Notes under the pieces: model-generated | The model's database searches: none | What the model was told of the DNA's origin: nothing | What the model saw: only the letters and a program-made list of their open reading frames with translations | NCBI GenBank assembly: GCA_032207245.1 | Contig: CM063502.1 | Coordinates: 42,497,162 to 42,561,161 of the forward strand | Direction of reading: 5' to 3' | From: Pardosa pseudoannulata | Taxonomy: Eukaryota > Arthropoda > Arachnida > Araneae > Lycosidae | Length of the DNA: 64,000 bases | Translations under genes and position numbers: made by a program | Shown here: one piece after another, positions 24,377-40,200 of the stretch | Position numbering within the stretch: the stretch's first letter is position 1 | Layout of the letters: each line of letters starts with the position of its first letter

Positions 24377-26053
24377 GTAAGTATATACATATATGTATTT
24401 CTATATACATGAGAATCTGACTTATCCTACTTGAAACTCAAATTTAAAATGTTTGCTATGAAATGTGTGATGAAAAAAGACATGATTTTATATTAAGTGT
24501 AAATTACTTAAAATGAACAATACTGAATAGCTTTATAATGGTAATTAAAGTGTAAGCAAAATGTCATAGTTTCTAGTTAAAACCTTTTTTTTTTTTAAGT
24601 TAACTACAAGTGAAAAATTAAATTTCTTCAGTAAACTTTAATTTTCATGAAATTTGTTTAACATGCTTTTAAATTATTCATAATGAAAATTAAATAGCTT
24701 GACCAGAGCTTTATTTATAAAGAAATATAGGAAGTTTTTTTCTTATTTTAGAGGTATAAATTCTTATCTTTATATCTTAAAAAAAAAAATATGTTAAGAT
24801 ATGTGATAGATCGAGCTGTCAAATCATATTTTATCACTTGAAAATGTATCATTTAAATTTAATTCTATATATTAGTGAAAAATGTTTATTTTATTTATTG
24901 TATGAGATGTAAATTCAAATTGTTTGTCTCTCAAAAACATTTGATTAAGTGTGTTTTAATAGTTTTAGAGTAATTTTTCATTTATTTTAAATATTAAATA
25001 ACCTTAATTTTTATATTTGAATTTTAATTAACATTAAATAAATTTAAACAACTGTTAAAAATAGCCTATCAATGTTCAACATCTTTCAAAAAGATTTGCT
25101 CTCTGTAAAATAAGCCCTTAAAACATATTACTGTACTTGAACTCTACTTGGAAAAAAGTTTACATAATTTCCTAGTTTTTGTTTTGTTTTGCGTTTTCAT
25201 CTTTACAGTTAAAAAAAAATTTCTTGCCTCTTAAAAATTAAACTGTTAAAATGTTACCAGATTTTACTCTAAATTTTTAAAAAGTTACCACTTGTACTTT
25301 CCTCTTTGAAAATTCATAGAAATTTTCTTTCTATTTTACTACGTTTTCTAAAAGGTAAAAGAAAATTGTACTTCAATAATAAACGTTAACATTTAAAATG
25401 ATTTTAACAGTTTTGTTACTTTGATAGGTTTAAATATTTTTTAAAAGCATAGTCTTATTCTTCTGACTCTTGTTTAGTTTTGATGTAATTTAATATAAAT
25501 ATAAAATTCCCCTTTAAATGATTGTTTTAGAAAAATAAAAGGTTTTTACAAGTTCGAAATCCTCCTTGTTTTTCAGTAACATTTTATTTTTAAATGTTTT
25601 CTTAAAAGATTATTTTGATTATCATATATTCCTAAACTGGGATTCAAAATCAATTTTCTCTGATTGCTAGGTTAATAAAAGAATCTTCCTTTTGAGAATA
25701 AATTGATATTTTCATCATTTTAATCATTTACTTCAAAATTAATCGGTACTTAATATTTGTTATAATAAATAACAAATTTAACCCCAAATAGAAAGTTAAT
25801 GTTTATAAAACATATTTTAACTAATTCAAAATACTTAAGTTTAGTATCCTAAAAAGGGATTTCTTTTCCAGTTATATATTTTGTAATGAAAATTTATCAT
25901 TGTTCTGCTAAAGTAAATGTTAATAATTTTTCAGATCTCCAAAATTTCCTTGTATAGATGTAGAATGTGCCTACCATCTCACCTTCCAGACATTTATTTT
26001 ATTATTAGTAGTAAATACTCCAAATGTACATAAACTTTGTAAGTTAAGTGGCC

Positions 26054-26215
26054 ATGAATCCAAATCCTGGAAACAAATTGCCTTCACGGGAAAGAACAGA
26101 ATTAGAAAAATATGTCCGGTTCCTTGTCTTTAAGATGTCACAAGTTATTGTGCAATCTCGTTTTGGAGAAAAAAGAAAAGTTATAACTAGTTCAAAATCA
26201 TCTTTTCATGACTGG
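26054..26215 (+). CDS. ATG13: ATG13 coding exon 1
   Basis: 54 codons starting MNPNPGNKLPSRERTELEKY and ending in HDW. The donor is tgg|gtaaga at 26216, phase 0. It encodes the first strand and helix of the HORMA domain. The 5' part of this exon is probably UTR from 25935. Confidence 0.93.
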
Positions 26216-29200
26216 GTAAGATGTTGTGTTTTTTAACATTTTATTTAAAACTCATTTAAGAACTTTAACCACTTAAGTGTTGTAGAATTTAATATTTTTA
26301 ACATTCTGTCATTGTTTGCTATATAAATAAAATATCAAATAATTTGCTCTTGTAGAAAATAGCAAATTGTCTAGTATTGACAAGATTGCATTAATTTATC
26401 ATGTTATAATCACATCTATGTACAAGAGAAAGATAAATATTTCATGTTAACAACAAAAATGAACTGTCTTAACATTCAATATATGTTAATTGTAGTTGAG
26501 AATAATTTATAAATATTACTATTAGAAAGCATTAGTAAAGATATAGATTTACTTCAAAATGAAAATATTTTAGACTTGTTCATAAATCTACCTTTTTGGC
26601 ATTAATGTTAATAACAACTTTTTCTTTCCTTCTCTAAAAATATATTATTCAGAATTTCTTCTCTTTTCTACAGGTTAGCATTTGCAGAGATTATTTTTAT
26701 ATTTTACTTATTAAATCTATTATTCCTTCATTTTATTTAAAATTATTTCTCTTCACTTTGTCTGTGTGTAACCTGATATAATGGTCTTAGTAGAATAAAG
26801 GGATCACATAAGTATACCAAAACTTATATTCTAACTTTTCCTTATAATACAGAGGGAGGAAGTTTTATTAAAATTTATGAAGCCTTTGAAACTTCTATTT
26901 CTTTTCTGATATATTTGCATGTTTTCTTAAGCAGGCCAGTACATATTCAGTTTTCTAAATTAAAAATACTCTCTCCCCCAAGGTCAAGGTAGCTAGCTTT
27001 TACGAAGTACCTAGCAGTGATAAAAAAAACACTACTGACTCTCTCCCCCCCTCTCTCACAGATACACACATGCAAGAAAGGAAGAAAAACCCTACAGCAT
27101 ATTGATAGCTTAAAAATTTATTGAACAGAATTTTAAATAATTAAAATTTTTTCATAATTATTTAAGAAATATATTATTACAAGTTTTTAAACTATAGATG
27201 ATTGATTTTTTTCAAAATTATTGATAGTAAAGAAATAAAGAAAATAAGTGATAGTACATTGTCCTCATAGGAAAAAAAATTCTTATCTACAACCAGTAAA
27301 ATTTCTTCTGGATACATTTCTAAAATGTCATTAACATAGCATCTTTGTCAGCATTAATTTATTTATTCATTTTACAGTTTTGAAATTTAAAATAACCTGA
27401 AGCAACATTTCTTATTAATTTTTCTTTTCCCTTCTTAGTTTGGTCTCCTGTTTAGTGTGTAAGGGGGAGAACTTAAGTTTAAAATTAAAAAAAAAATTCC
27501 TTTCTTAATTTTTTTGCTAGAAGTTACTAGTACTGTTTTTTTTTTTTTTTTTTTTTTCCTTAAATGAAATTTTACTACTTCTCTTTTAACAAAATTGAAT
27601 GAGCAGCAGCTTACCAGCTTAAAACAATGGTCATTCAAGTATGCATATATATGTGTATGTGTGTGTGTAATGATAAAAAAGAGCATGATAAATTATTTAA
27701 CTCTCATTTCAAACTTTAACTTCATTTTTCATTTAATTCAGTAAAATGTACTTAGTCAACACTAAAAATGTGCATAAAACCTAGACTTCACCTGCAAGAT
27801 CATACATGTGTAATATTTGGGTATTTATGTCAGGTCATCACATTTTTTAGGAGTCTATATATTGGAGTCCTCAAAGCTGTGATAGCCCTTCTTTTTTTAC
27901 TTCTGTTTAGTTGTGTCTCAAACATGATGTAGATAACATGTCTATTAATTAAAATGGCTGTCATTTCTTATCTGGGTAATAAATGTGATTTTATTATGAC
28001 AGTTTGAATGTAATTAATGCTGTGTGTTGTGGAATTTATATCTTTAATGGATCTTTTTATAGATCCATTAAAGATACAAAATTTTAAATTATCATAATTC
28101 CTCTTTCCAGTTTTTCCAATATTGTGTGTCCAAAATTTTTCATTGTTACATATCTATACAGATGTGTGTATAATAGCTTAAATATTACCTTTATATATAA
28201 AATACCTTCCTTAATTTTCATTATATAACATTCATTCCATTTTTAAAAACCCATAGAAACAGAACATACCCAATAAACTGTTCTTTTAAAAGTCTGGTCG
28301 ATCATATAATATTTTATGCACATTTTGAACTACCTCAGCAATTTAGACTGAGTATATCATCCTGAGACCCAGATTTATCTGTGCTTATACACTTTATGAA
28401 CATGGCATCATTTACCAACCTTTCATTTTTATTAAACAAGATAGATTTGCGAAACATAATTTCTCGTATGTTTACTGATCAGTTGTATTTGCCTTCTATT
28501 TTTACCTCAGATGCATACAAAACTTTCTGCTTTGAGTTACTGTTCATTTTTTATAGGTTTTTTTTGCATAAATGAAAGGTTAAAAAGATGGAGCTAGACA
28601 ATGACTGCAGGTTTAAGTCTTCTGCATTATTCATGAGTTGTTAAGAAAAACCAGTAAATTCATTAATGCCTTTTTCTTTATTAAAATTTAACTTTGTGAT
28701 CTTTATGTGAATTGTTTGTATGTGTGTATATATATATGTATGTGTGTGTATTAACTGTATGTGTATATATACATTTATTTTCTTACCATATGACTTTTAG
28801 AGGGAATTATGTTTATCTTTATTAAGTCTAAGATTTTAAGAAGTTGGTCATTGTGTAGATTGTAATCAAGAGTGATGATTTGACTTATATGTTTTATACA
28901 TTTTGGGATGGGCCCATGACTTAAATTATTTCAAATTAATTTTTCAAGTGCAAATGAATTTAAATGCAATCAATTCATTATAGGGCAGACCATACAACTA
29001 AGAAAGAAAGCATACAATATTTTATTAAGGTTTATACGGATATTGGGAAGAACTGTATTATAATAGAACATGCTACAATTTGGTTTAATTAGTCTAATGT
29101 TTAACATATACCTTAAAGATTAGACAACTTAAGCTCATTCATTTGCTTGTATGTTATATGTCAAATTATTTTTCTTTCATTATAATAGTTGAAGTAAAAT

Positions 29201-32200
29201 TAATTCCTGTTAGTTTGCCGAATGATGGCCGAATGGTTAGTGTGCTGGCCTTCAGAACCGGAGTTCGTGGGTTCGAATCCCACTATGGCATGGATGTTCG
29301 TAGCCGTTCGGAATCGGCTTTAAGCAGTAGGTCCCGGTCTCATTAGCCCTCGTGTTGCAAAAAGTAGACCGTAGCACTCCAAAACAAACCAAACCTGTTA
29401 GTTTCCTGAAATCTAACCCATAATAAGTTAAAAACACATAGCAAAATAATAACAATGGGTAATTATTTATAAATTTAATGAAACCTAATAGAAGATAATG
29501 TAAAAATCTGTTTTTGTAACATGCACTTAAGGTAAATTTTTTAATATTATATAATTTTACATTTCACTTTCTCTTTAATAAACTTTTGTTTCTTGGCTTT
29601 TCAAAACTGAAGATTCACTATGTTTCAAATATTATGTATTACAAAAACTTTCCAGTTAAGCATTTTTTGTTTCTCTTTCAGTTGTTTGAAGTATCATTTA
29701 TTTGTTATATGAACACAGTTACAATATTGTATGTTTTTAGAGGTTTTAAATAAGTAAATATCTGATTCTGGCTAAATAATAATATAAATTTTATTGTTTT
29801 TACCCCTCCTAAAATTGTTTAATAGATTGGCAAATTTATTTCCATAACCTTTGAAAAATTCTTCTACATAGCTTATATATTTTTCATCATAATAATTTAT
29901 TCATATCCATTTTTAAACCTTATCTGTAGGATAAATTGTAGTTCCCTCTTACTTAGTTCAAGCTATAGCAGACATTTTTATGGTACCTTAGTTATTAACT
30001 CTGTTCATAAGGAAAAATAAGAGATAAAATACCCTTCATGCTTATAAACAACATATCAAAGTGGTGGAAGACGGTATAAAAATAGAAAAATTTTACATCT
30101 CATATAATTCTGAGTAAATTATTAAATTTTAATATGATAAATAAAAATTATAAGCAGTATTGTATAAATTTAACTGATGTTTGGTATAAATTAACATCTT
30201 TATAGACAGACCTCAAATGTTCAACCTTCCCAGGACCTTTAAGCAATGTGATTAAATTTAGTACTAGGTAGACCAATCAGATGGTTCAAAATTTTCAGGC
30301 AAAAACTCTTACTATAATCTCTATTTTTACAAAGCATATGGTACAATTAACCTAAAAAAGTTTAATGGGTTTTAAAAAAATCAATTTATTAAAGTAGTTA
30401 TTACATTATTCTTAATTTCATTTTCTCGCAAGGATTAGTTTTTGCTTATAGTTAAACTTATTAATGGGTATGGATTTGTTTATATGCAGAAATTTAAGTG
30501 ATAAAAAAATACTGTATTTGTATTTGCAATATTTACTTTTTATGAAGAAACTGTTGAGAAAAAAAATATAATTCAGTATTTTAATAAATGAAAGAGTTGG
30601 TATTGTTATCAAAACAATAAACTAGAAAAAAATTTTTGACTAGAAAGAATTCTGTAAGAAGGCATTTAATCTAGGTTCTTTTTAGATTTATTTTCACTGA
30701 ATCAACGTTTCACAAATGTAAACTTTACATTCTTAAAATATACAAATTGTTTTAAAATTATTCAAATAAGGTATTTATTGTTTATAAAAACTCTTTGTTT
30801 GTGTGTTCAGAGATTAGACTTTGACCGTGAGTTCTTATGTTCACGATGATATATAATTAGCCAAATCCACAGTACTTCCTTTTTCGTAAAGAAGTATTTA
30901 ATAGGTAATTAATTTAATTTTCTGGTATTTTGCTATTTGGCCCCATGAGGCAAACCTGTCAATTTTTTAAACCACTAAATCGATTTCATCTTATATTCTT
31001 TATGATACATGAAAGGTATATTTCTTTATTTTATAATAAATCACTTTTTAGAACCTAATAATAAAATTGAAGTTGCTAAAACACAGCTATTTTCTATGCT
31101 TGTTTTATATGTCATGTCACATTTTCTCACTGAAATGTATAATTTTGTGTACAAAAACAAGGAGAACAGATAATTATAAGTGAATATTTTGTATCTGGGA
31201 ATGAGGAATCATTTTCTCGTATAACAATGTAAATCCAATACTGTACTGTTATTTATTCCTTCTGAGTAAATAAACTTAAATTAATGCTTAAAAATTATTT
31301 TAATATCTGTAACCTGTAACAATATAATGAATTTTCTTATATTAAATACCTCACATTGTTGGATAGATTAAACAGATTTAAACTTAGAACCCTGTAAATA
31401 AATCACTTTAGCACTAAAATAAAATTATATATGAGAAAAAAACTAACAAGTTAAACTCTCATCTATTTTTTACAGAATATTGCATATAAATTTCATATGT
31501 CAAGTAATATGCATAAAAATTTCCTCAGATCTCAAATTTTCATGAAAAATGATTTATATATAGTAAATGTAAATTATACATTTAAGCATAACATTTCAGA
31601 GTAGAGATACAAAGTCTAAAAAAATGTTAGTCAAAAGATTGAACTATTTAAATGCAGGTAAAAAGTTAACAATGTATATTAGAGTAGCAGTTGACAAACT
31701 TTAGAACTTTGAGGACCACTAATTATATGAATTTAAAATAATAAAGGCAGTAAATATATTTATAGAATAATAATCAAAAAGTTTTATTTCCTTGGCAAAA
31801 TGCACTTATTCAAATTAAAAAAATATTGTATCATAATTAGAAAAAAAACATGCATTACCCATTTTAGTGTGATTTATTAAAAATAATAAAAAGCATAATT
31901 TATCTTAAGTTCTATTACTTTCCGTTTTTTAATCTGAATGTTAATAAATTTTTTTGTTAGTTGTGTTGCAGCTTATAATAATCTATTTTTTCTGCAGACC
32001 ATCAAAAATTTTTTATGGACCGCTGGTGGTTTGTGGACTATCATTTGATGACTGCTGTATTAAAACAAATTTTGATATGTTAATCTCCTACAAATTATTG
32101 AGGTAAAATTGAAGTGGGAGAAAATTATTTTCAAAGCCTAGAAATGATTTTATCAAGTTGTATAGGGTACAATTAATTGTCTGAATAGTTGAACATGTGT

Positions 32201-35200
32201 ATAATGATTAAATTTAAATCATGTATGTTGAATAAATTATTTGACTTCCCTCTCATACTTTGATCTAATAGGGTTTATTGTTCTTAATATGATTTTTTGA
32301 AAGTTTTATAAACAGAAAATGCAAGTAGTAGTCAAGTGCTATCTTGAATTAATGTTTCATTTTTAGCTAACGAGATTTGAATTCAGTATGAATACTTATA
32401 TTTTATGCTGTCTTAAACAGTATCACTGTGTTCTTGGCTAGCAGATAGTTGGAAAGTGTTTCCAGTATTTTATATTTTTATTCTTCCTTTAAAATAAAGT
32501 TTTAAACACACACTTCCTTAAGAAATTCTGCTATCACCTAATCATATTCTGAAACTTAAAACTATCATATTCAGATATAAAATACTCGAAAATTAAATAA
32601 GAAAATATGTTTAGTTCATTTACGTATAAATTTCTGCTAATAAATCATGTTATAATAAATTATAAATAAAATTTTGAATTTTTTAGGTATAGCTAATAAC
32701 CAAGCAAATCTGAAATTAAAATTTCAATGTTGAATATTTAAAAATTTACCAGTTGCCTTATTTTTTACTTTAAGAAAATTTAAGAGATTAATCAGTTTAA
32801 GCCAATTACCTGTTTGTGTATATTAATAGATTAATATTATGAGAGTTTTCTATTTTCAACATCTGTATTATTCTTTTTATTTTTAATATTTGTAAATCTC
32901 AAAATATTGTACATATAATATAGTTATATTTCAAATACCATTTATGTTCATTTTCTAAATATCAAAAGAAACTCGCTATTAATAGATTGATAATGGTTTA
33001 ATACATCATTATAAAAAACTTTTGTGTCTTAGTCTCATTCTATTACTTATCATGAATAAAATTGAAATATATATAAAAAAAAAGCATAGATAAAGCAAAA
33101 TCGTCATATGTATATTGATGTTAAACTATTTAAAAAAACATCAATAATAATCAAATTGTCTTATCTTTAAAGCCTATAATCCAAGTTATAATAGAGGTAT
33201 TGAAATACCTTAAACAAATTTACAAATATATATACAAGTATAGCATGAATTTTTTTTAAACATAAAAAAGGTAAAAGATAAGAACACACAAAGAAAAAGA
33301 AATTTTATTTTTGTGTAGTTGCTTCATAAATGTACATGGTTTTAACATAGTTAATATTATCTTTTAATAGTTAATGTTTATTTCAGCATAGTTGGTGCTT
33401 AAGATTAGAAAATATATTTAATATTGTGCATAGTTGTTTATAAATATAAATTTTAACACAGTTAAAAACACTATTTTAATGTATATAGCATATTTTCAGA
33501 TAGTTAACATTATTTAAATATAGTTACTTCATAATATTATAAAAGTTTTTTTTAATTTTTTGTTTGGCATAATTACATATGCTCTTTGAAGTTTAATTCT
33601 CTGAACATGATTTTGAGGTTGAATATGTTGAAAATTTTCTTTTATTAAAGTTTTTGAAAACAACTTTACATTTTGCTTTGTAATAGTTACTTAACAGTGT
33701 GTTAGTTGATACAAAAATAATATATAACATTACTTTTATGCTAGATTGATTTTGACATGTATAAATAGAAATATACTTTGAAACAAACTTTTTTACAACT
33801 AAAAAATTATGAGCAGCAATATTTACAATATCAAGAATTGAGTGTTTCAAACCTCCTCTATTATAGTCATTAATTAGTTCAAAATGTGGCTCAATAGCTA
33901 ATTCTCTGTACAGTACTCAGCCCAAACTATTAAAACAGAAAAATCATAATGTATATTTTAATATTGACTGACACAAAAATACAAGATAAAAGATCATTTA
34001 TAATAAGTCATCAATATCATCAACATTAACAAATTCATTTATGAGAACATTACCTTTAGATTGAGTTTATTATTTAATTTTAAAATTACAATTTTCTAAT
34101 TTTTTTTTTGTTTCTAAAATTTTTAAATTTTGACAATATAGTAATTTGTCCCTCTTATTCTTATATAAAATATTTATACAGGTTTATCTAGAATGCAGGC
34201 AAAAAGGACAAATTCATCCACCTCCACTTGTGATGTCATACATTTTCATCTGAGTGCACAATGTTTGCTTTCTAGAGGGCAGTGTTCTGAATGATAGTCT
34301 GCTGAAAGTCTCAAATCTTTAAAGTGTGTGTGGTTATTTATTTTATTTTGTGTGTGATACCTAGTTATGTTTTCTGACCTTTTTAAAGTATGGATGAATA
34401 TTACTTTTTTATTCTTCCCATTTTATTTTAATGTATTTTAAGTAAGCCATAAAATTTTAGGCTTTATAACTCATAACAAGCTGATTTTAATGATAGATAT
34501 AAGGTATTTGGGATGTTATACTGGAAAATTCCCTGACAATTTTGATTATTTTAATTTTATTCTTCTCATTTTAATACCTTTTAAGTATTTCATACAATCT
34601 AAGGCTTTACAACTCATAACAAGCTAATTTTAATGATGGGTATAAGGTATTTGCGATGCTATACTGGATAATTTCCTGACAATTTTGATTATTCTAAGAT
34701 TTTCTTTTCATGATTCCATGCCTCTCCCCCACTTAAATGTCTTTTTAGTGAGAAGACTTTCAAATATATTGAATTATCTTGCATAATCTGTTATACAAGA
34801 TATTTTCATTGCCAGTCAGGATTCAATGCAGCATTCTAACTCAACATATTGGCTGTTAAGCTATCTCAAGCCTTATAGATTTTAGTTGTTACAAAAGTGC
34901 TGAACAATAAAATATCATTTTCTAAAGTAACTATAACTGTAGCATTAAGACACTAACTAGTTGTAGGCGTATATCATTTTATGGTCCAAAGACAGTCACT
35001 GCAGTTTAGCTACACATAGTTGACTTGAACCCTTAATGGTAGTTCAATTAAACTGCACACATGGATAGTATCACTTTGATTGAAACAGATATTATCCTTG
35101 TTAGAGGTAAAGAAGTTATTGTGTATTAATATGTATCTGCTGAGATTTAAAAAAAATGTTGAAATTGAACCACATTGGCAAGAGTTTACTTTTTCGGAGA

Positions 35201-37260
35201 ATATAAACTCTGATAATGGTATGTTCACTCTTTAAATTTATGCCTTGGGGCTTTTTTGGAAGAGCTGTCTACAAATAAAATGCCCTTGTATATTTCGATA
35301 TGCCTTTCCTCTCATAAGGGGTTTTCAGAAGAAAAGGTCTGAAAATCCTACTGGCTGCCTCTCAAGCTGTTTAAAAGAGTTGGTAAATCTCGCCTGCGCG
35401 AAATTATGGTATAAAGAGAGTAACTAAAGAAATATGCATAGAACAAATTAGGGATCAAAGTTTGCAACCGTTTATTTGAATTCCATATCACGATTCGATT
35501 TCGTTGAATCATACACATTATAGCTAGCATTTACGTATCGATTCTGCATTTTAATTACATTACTAAAATGTGCTTAGAATATTAAATAACTTAAAATCTA
35601 AGTTTGCATATTAATCTTCTATCGGAGTCTGACAGGCGCTGCTGGTATGTGAGCATTCGCTCTTCCACTTCTAGGAATGGTAGAAGTCTGTCCCTTCTAC
35701 AATTATAGCAGTCTTCTATGCATACACGATGTTTCGATCCCCGCCCTCTCAACTCAGTTGATCCTCCCACTTCGCGGAATGCAATTATTGCTGTATTGAT
35801 CTCATAAACACAATGCAGAAGAATTCGTCACACATCTGAAGATTACTAGAATAGTTTTTATTTCGATACCAAGTTGTTTGTTTTACTCATTTCATTACTG
35901 TATCGGGCAAGATTTTTCAAAAATATAACGATTTTTCAGAACGTGAAGAAAATTTAGAAACGGGGCAAGAATGTAAAGAAACCGGATATGAAAGTTATAT
36001 GCCTCCCCCCCCCCTCAAAGAATTTCGTTTTTTCTCTTTGAGCATTTTTTTAAGGGTCGTTGATTACGTTTAGAATACTAAAGTTAAGATAAATAATTAT
36101 TAAAAAATTATAATTACGATTGTTTAAACTGGGCCTGTAAGCTTCCGAATTAGTTGCTCTGAATATTGCGCCCGACAAAGGGTTAATTATGTTGGAATTG
36201 AGTTGCTGCAATCAAATTATTCTTTACCAAAATAACATAATTTAGATTAATTTATTACGACGAAATTAGAAATATCAGAATTAACGTCGTTAGTTCAATC
36301 TGCACTTAGACTGGGAAATAAAAAAAAAAAAAAAAAAAATGTAAGCTTGCGTTTTTGTTTAGAAGGCTAAATAAATATAACATTTGAATTTGCGATTGTA
36401 ATTTTTTTTCATTAGCTTAATTTTTTTTGTACTTGATTCATTTTCTTCTCCAAATCAACTAAACATTTTAAGGTGGAGATAAATGATAATTTTATTGATA
36501 TTTTGTGTTATATTTTAGTCAAATGAAAAGTATTTTTGCTTATTTTTGTTTTTGTGTGTATTTAAATTCTAATTCCATTAGTAGTTTTATATTCGTAAAT
36601 AATGAAGACAATAGGAACAAAATAATATTTAAAATGTTTTCTAATTTAATGTTATAAGTTTTATATAAATTTGTTGTTAGCTCACCATGATAATTTGGGA
36701 TAGGGAGCATTAAATTCTATTGTGCCATGAACTCAAAAGTAATTCCATTTTTAAAATTTAGCAACTTTTTTCGTTTAATAATTTAGCATAGATTCGATTC
36801 CGTTTCCACATTTATAGCTTATATCCAGAGATTGAAATTAATGTATTTTTTATTCTTGTGTAGAGTATTGATTTTCGCTGGAAAATATCCCAAATTATTA
36901 AATTTCTTAAATATATATGTCAGGTTTAAAAATAAGGGTTAAGAATTAAGCGAGTTATACTTAAAAATAGTTAGAATTCATTAACGATAACGTAATAGGA
37001 AAGAAACAAACCCTCGAGCGGAACAATACAGGGTAAAGAAGCCGACGCGAAAGTAGACATAGGAATTTTGCTTAGGTAGCAACGCCAAAAAGAGACGGTT
37101 CAGAGCGGGAGCTCGGGCTGATAACATCCTCCACACTTGTAGTGGCAAAGTATGAGAACAAATGATTTCTAAATGGCATAGCTATAGACAGAAGGATTAA
37201 AATAAGTTTTTGCATATGAAATGAAATGCGTCTTCCATGCCTTAACCACTTACCCATGTC

Positions 37261-37297
<37 letters not shown>

Positions 37298-40200
37298 ATA
37301 TATATATATCACTGGGTAACTTACTATCTAAATGAAAAAAAAAAATTAAATGCAATTTCATATTACATCTCTTCAAACATTTTATTCGAAAGTTGGTGGT
37401 TATGTTAAACAGAATAAATAGCCTTATTGTCGTAATGTAAATTTAGAGGTTTTTCTTATTCATAATATTTTACATGCAGAGATGATTAAAAAAAGAAACC
37501 AGATTGAATTATTTTACGTATTTTTATAAATGAATTAATTTTTTGTGTGTAAAATGAAATAACGTTTTTCTTCTCTTAGTAAATTTAGCTTAATCGAAAA
37601 AAAAATGCTATCATCCTTTAACTTTTTGTGTATATATAATAGGATTTTAAATTTTGTATTGTGAGAAAACGTAAATGTTTTCAGAGTTTTTTTTTTTTTT
37701 TTTTAATTCAAAAGTCGAATATTAGGAGGTAATACCTTTCTTATAATGATTGCTTAATACTTCTGTTCTCAAACCAAAAGAGCTAAAGAATGAAAAATTT
37801 TGATGGAACGATTTAGGGAAGCTTTTCAGTCCTAAATTATCTGTGAAAGTCAAAGAGGTCGTTGATCGATGACAATTTACCTTTCTTCCATCAAATCAGA
37901 TTCATAAAATAGACATGTCGGTGATTTATCTCTCTTTCAGGGAAATACAGTGAAAAATGGTTTAACGTGTCATTTTTCTAGCACTTTTCTGTACTTATAA
38001 AAAATCTCTTGATAATTTAATTTCTGTTCTTGTTCAGTCAAACTTTTGTGAGGGTTAGTTAATAACAAAAATACAATTTTTCGGATTTGAATTGTATTCG
38101 GATATTAGGGTTTCATTTGCACGTTTAAATTATGTCGTGTTTTTGTCGCGCTCTGTCCTAGGTCCAATTTCACGGACCACTATCTTTAAATAAAAATAAA
38201 AACATACCTATCAACTTCTAAACGCTATTTAACTAAACTAATTCGGTTTGTTGTGCAAAAGGCTTCACAATTAGCTAAAATTAAAAATTTTATTGTTCAA
38301 TTAAAAATATTAAATCATAAATCTTCCTAAAATTAACCTAATGTTACATATTGTTATAAAAAAACCCTTTAGTCTAAATTCTAAACTAAACTCCTTGGCG
38401 CTACAGCTCGCGTTAGGGCAGGGGCTACGGTACCAATATCCGTTTTCGAGACGAAGGGCCCTGGGGTGCGAAGCATATGTCCCGGTTAAGTGGTCAACCT
38501 TAGGCGGAACTCTCAGTATTTAGCTCCCAAGCATGCTTGGTCCTCAGTTTGTCTACCCACTAAAGGAAGGAAAGGCTGAGTCAACCTTTCCTAGCCCAAG
38601 GGTCGAACCTCGGACCTGTGTCTTGGCAACGCGAAGTGCTATGCCAACGTCACTTTCCTTCCCTAATCTTACATTTTCCTTTTTTCTTAAATTTTTGCAA
38701 AATGTAAATGCATTAATAAAAATATAAAAAAGACCCTTCAAAATACCTACTAAAATTAAAATTGTCCTAGTACTTGAAAGCCCTTTTTTTTTTTCTTTTC
38801 TTAAGTTTTCTCTGCACTTGTAAATTTTGGTGTAGCACTAAAGAAAAATGGGTTTCTTGCAACTATAGCAAACATAAGGTGTTTACCTCTTGTTTATGGT
38901 CACGTGAATAACATGTTTTTCATTTTCCCAATCCCTCTCTAACCATTTCTAGTCTTGATTCTACTATAGCAAACACATCGTGAATAGGATGCATGGAGTT
39001 CGCAGGCAAAGTGAGTTTTGTTCTATGTTCACTATCGAGTCCTTTCCAAGGCCGTAGCTGGGAAAAACATTTCGAGAATAGGACAAGGTTCACGAGTTTT
39101 ATGCTTCTTAAGATAAATTTTAATGTATTCGGGATATATCGTCTTTTGAATTCACAATTCTTAAAAAAAGCATCTGAACAATTTACAAAAAAATACAATA
39201 GTAAACAACTGTCGAGAAGAGGCAATGAAGGTGGAATTAAAAATGTTTTAAAATGTTCATCAAATTCTTTCATTTTTAGCTTTAAATACACGTTTAACCC
39301 AAAAAATACTAGTTATGCTTCGTTTTTTTTTTTTTTTTTTCCCCTCAAACAAATGTGTTTTTACTTTAGAAAGTTTTCATTTTTATATATGGTGATGTGA
39401 ATTAAAATCAAGGTTAAGAGAGTCTAAACATAATATATATATATATATATATGTGTGTATTTCTGCACATAGTTATATATGTCTAAAAATTTCCAGAAAT
39501 AGGAAGTTAAACCCAACCCCTCTTGGCTACGTCCTTGCCTACATCACTTGCTAAAGGGTCTTTAGACCTTTTAGAGATGCCCTATCCCCCAAATCAGAGC
39601 TTGTAGCATGCACATTAACTCTTTCGTGGACTTGGGATGGTTGCTTCCCACCTTAACGATCTTACGAAATACACATGCTGGAAGCGAAAAACCCACTATA
39701 GGCTTGCTAACATTCCGTATAGTATTAGCTCATCGACTAATAGATAGATATTCCTTAAGAAAATGGAATAGTCGTCCTGCTAGCTTTCAATCAAAGAAGT
39801 GTGCGGTTCTGGGTGGTTTTCCACTCAGCCAGTATGTGAAATCGTATTAAAGTTGGTTTCCAACTGTAGACGAAGAGGATCTGCTACATGTTGCAGAATG
39901 TGATGCATCCTTATGAATTGCTGTAGATTTACCATCATTTCCTGGCAAATAATTGTCATTAAATTGAATTTTCCATTTTACCTATGATTATTTCATAAGC
40001 ACAACAGTAGATCGTAGCGCTCTAAACCAAACCCTATGATTATAAGTGGTTCTGCGGGAAGTATACTTCCCACCCCTAAAATTTAAATGTAAATACAAAA
40101 TTTTTAAAAATTAAGTACATTTCCTTAAATTCTATAGTTTAATTGATAATAAAACAAAAAAAAAAGTTTAAGAAATTCAAAAGAGAAATAATTGGACCAC

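Noticed and set aside
38920..39400. Open frames of 123 and 135 codons on opposite strands
   Set aside because: They span the boundary of the hAT-like element at 39047-39537, have no domains, and mirror each other, so they are chance frames in element sequence.
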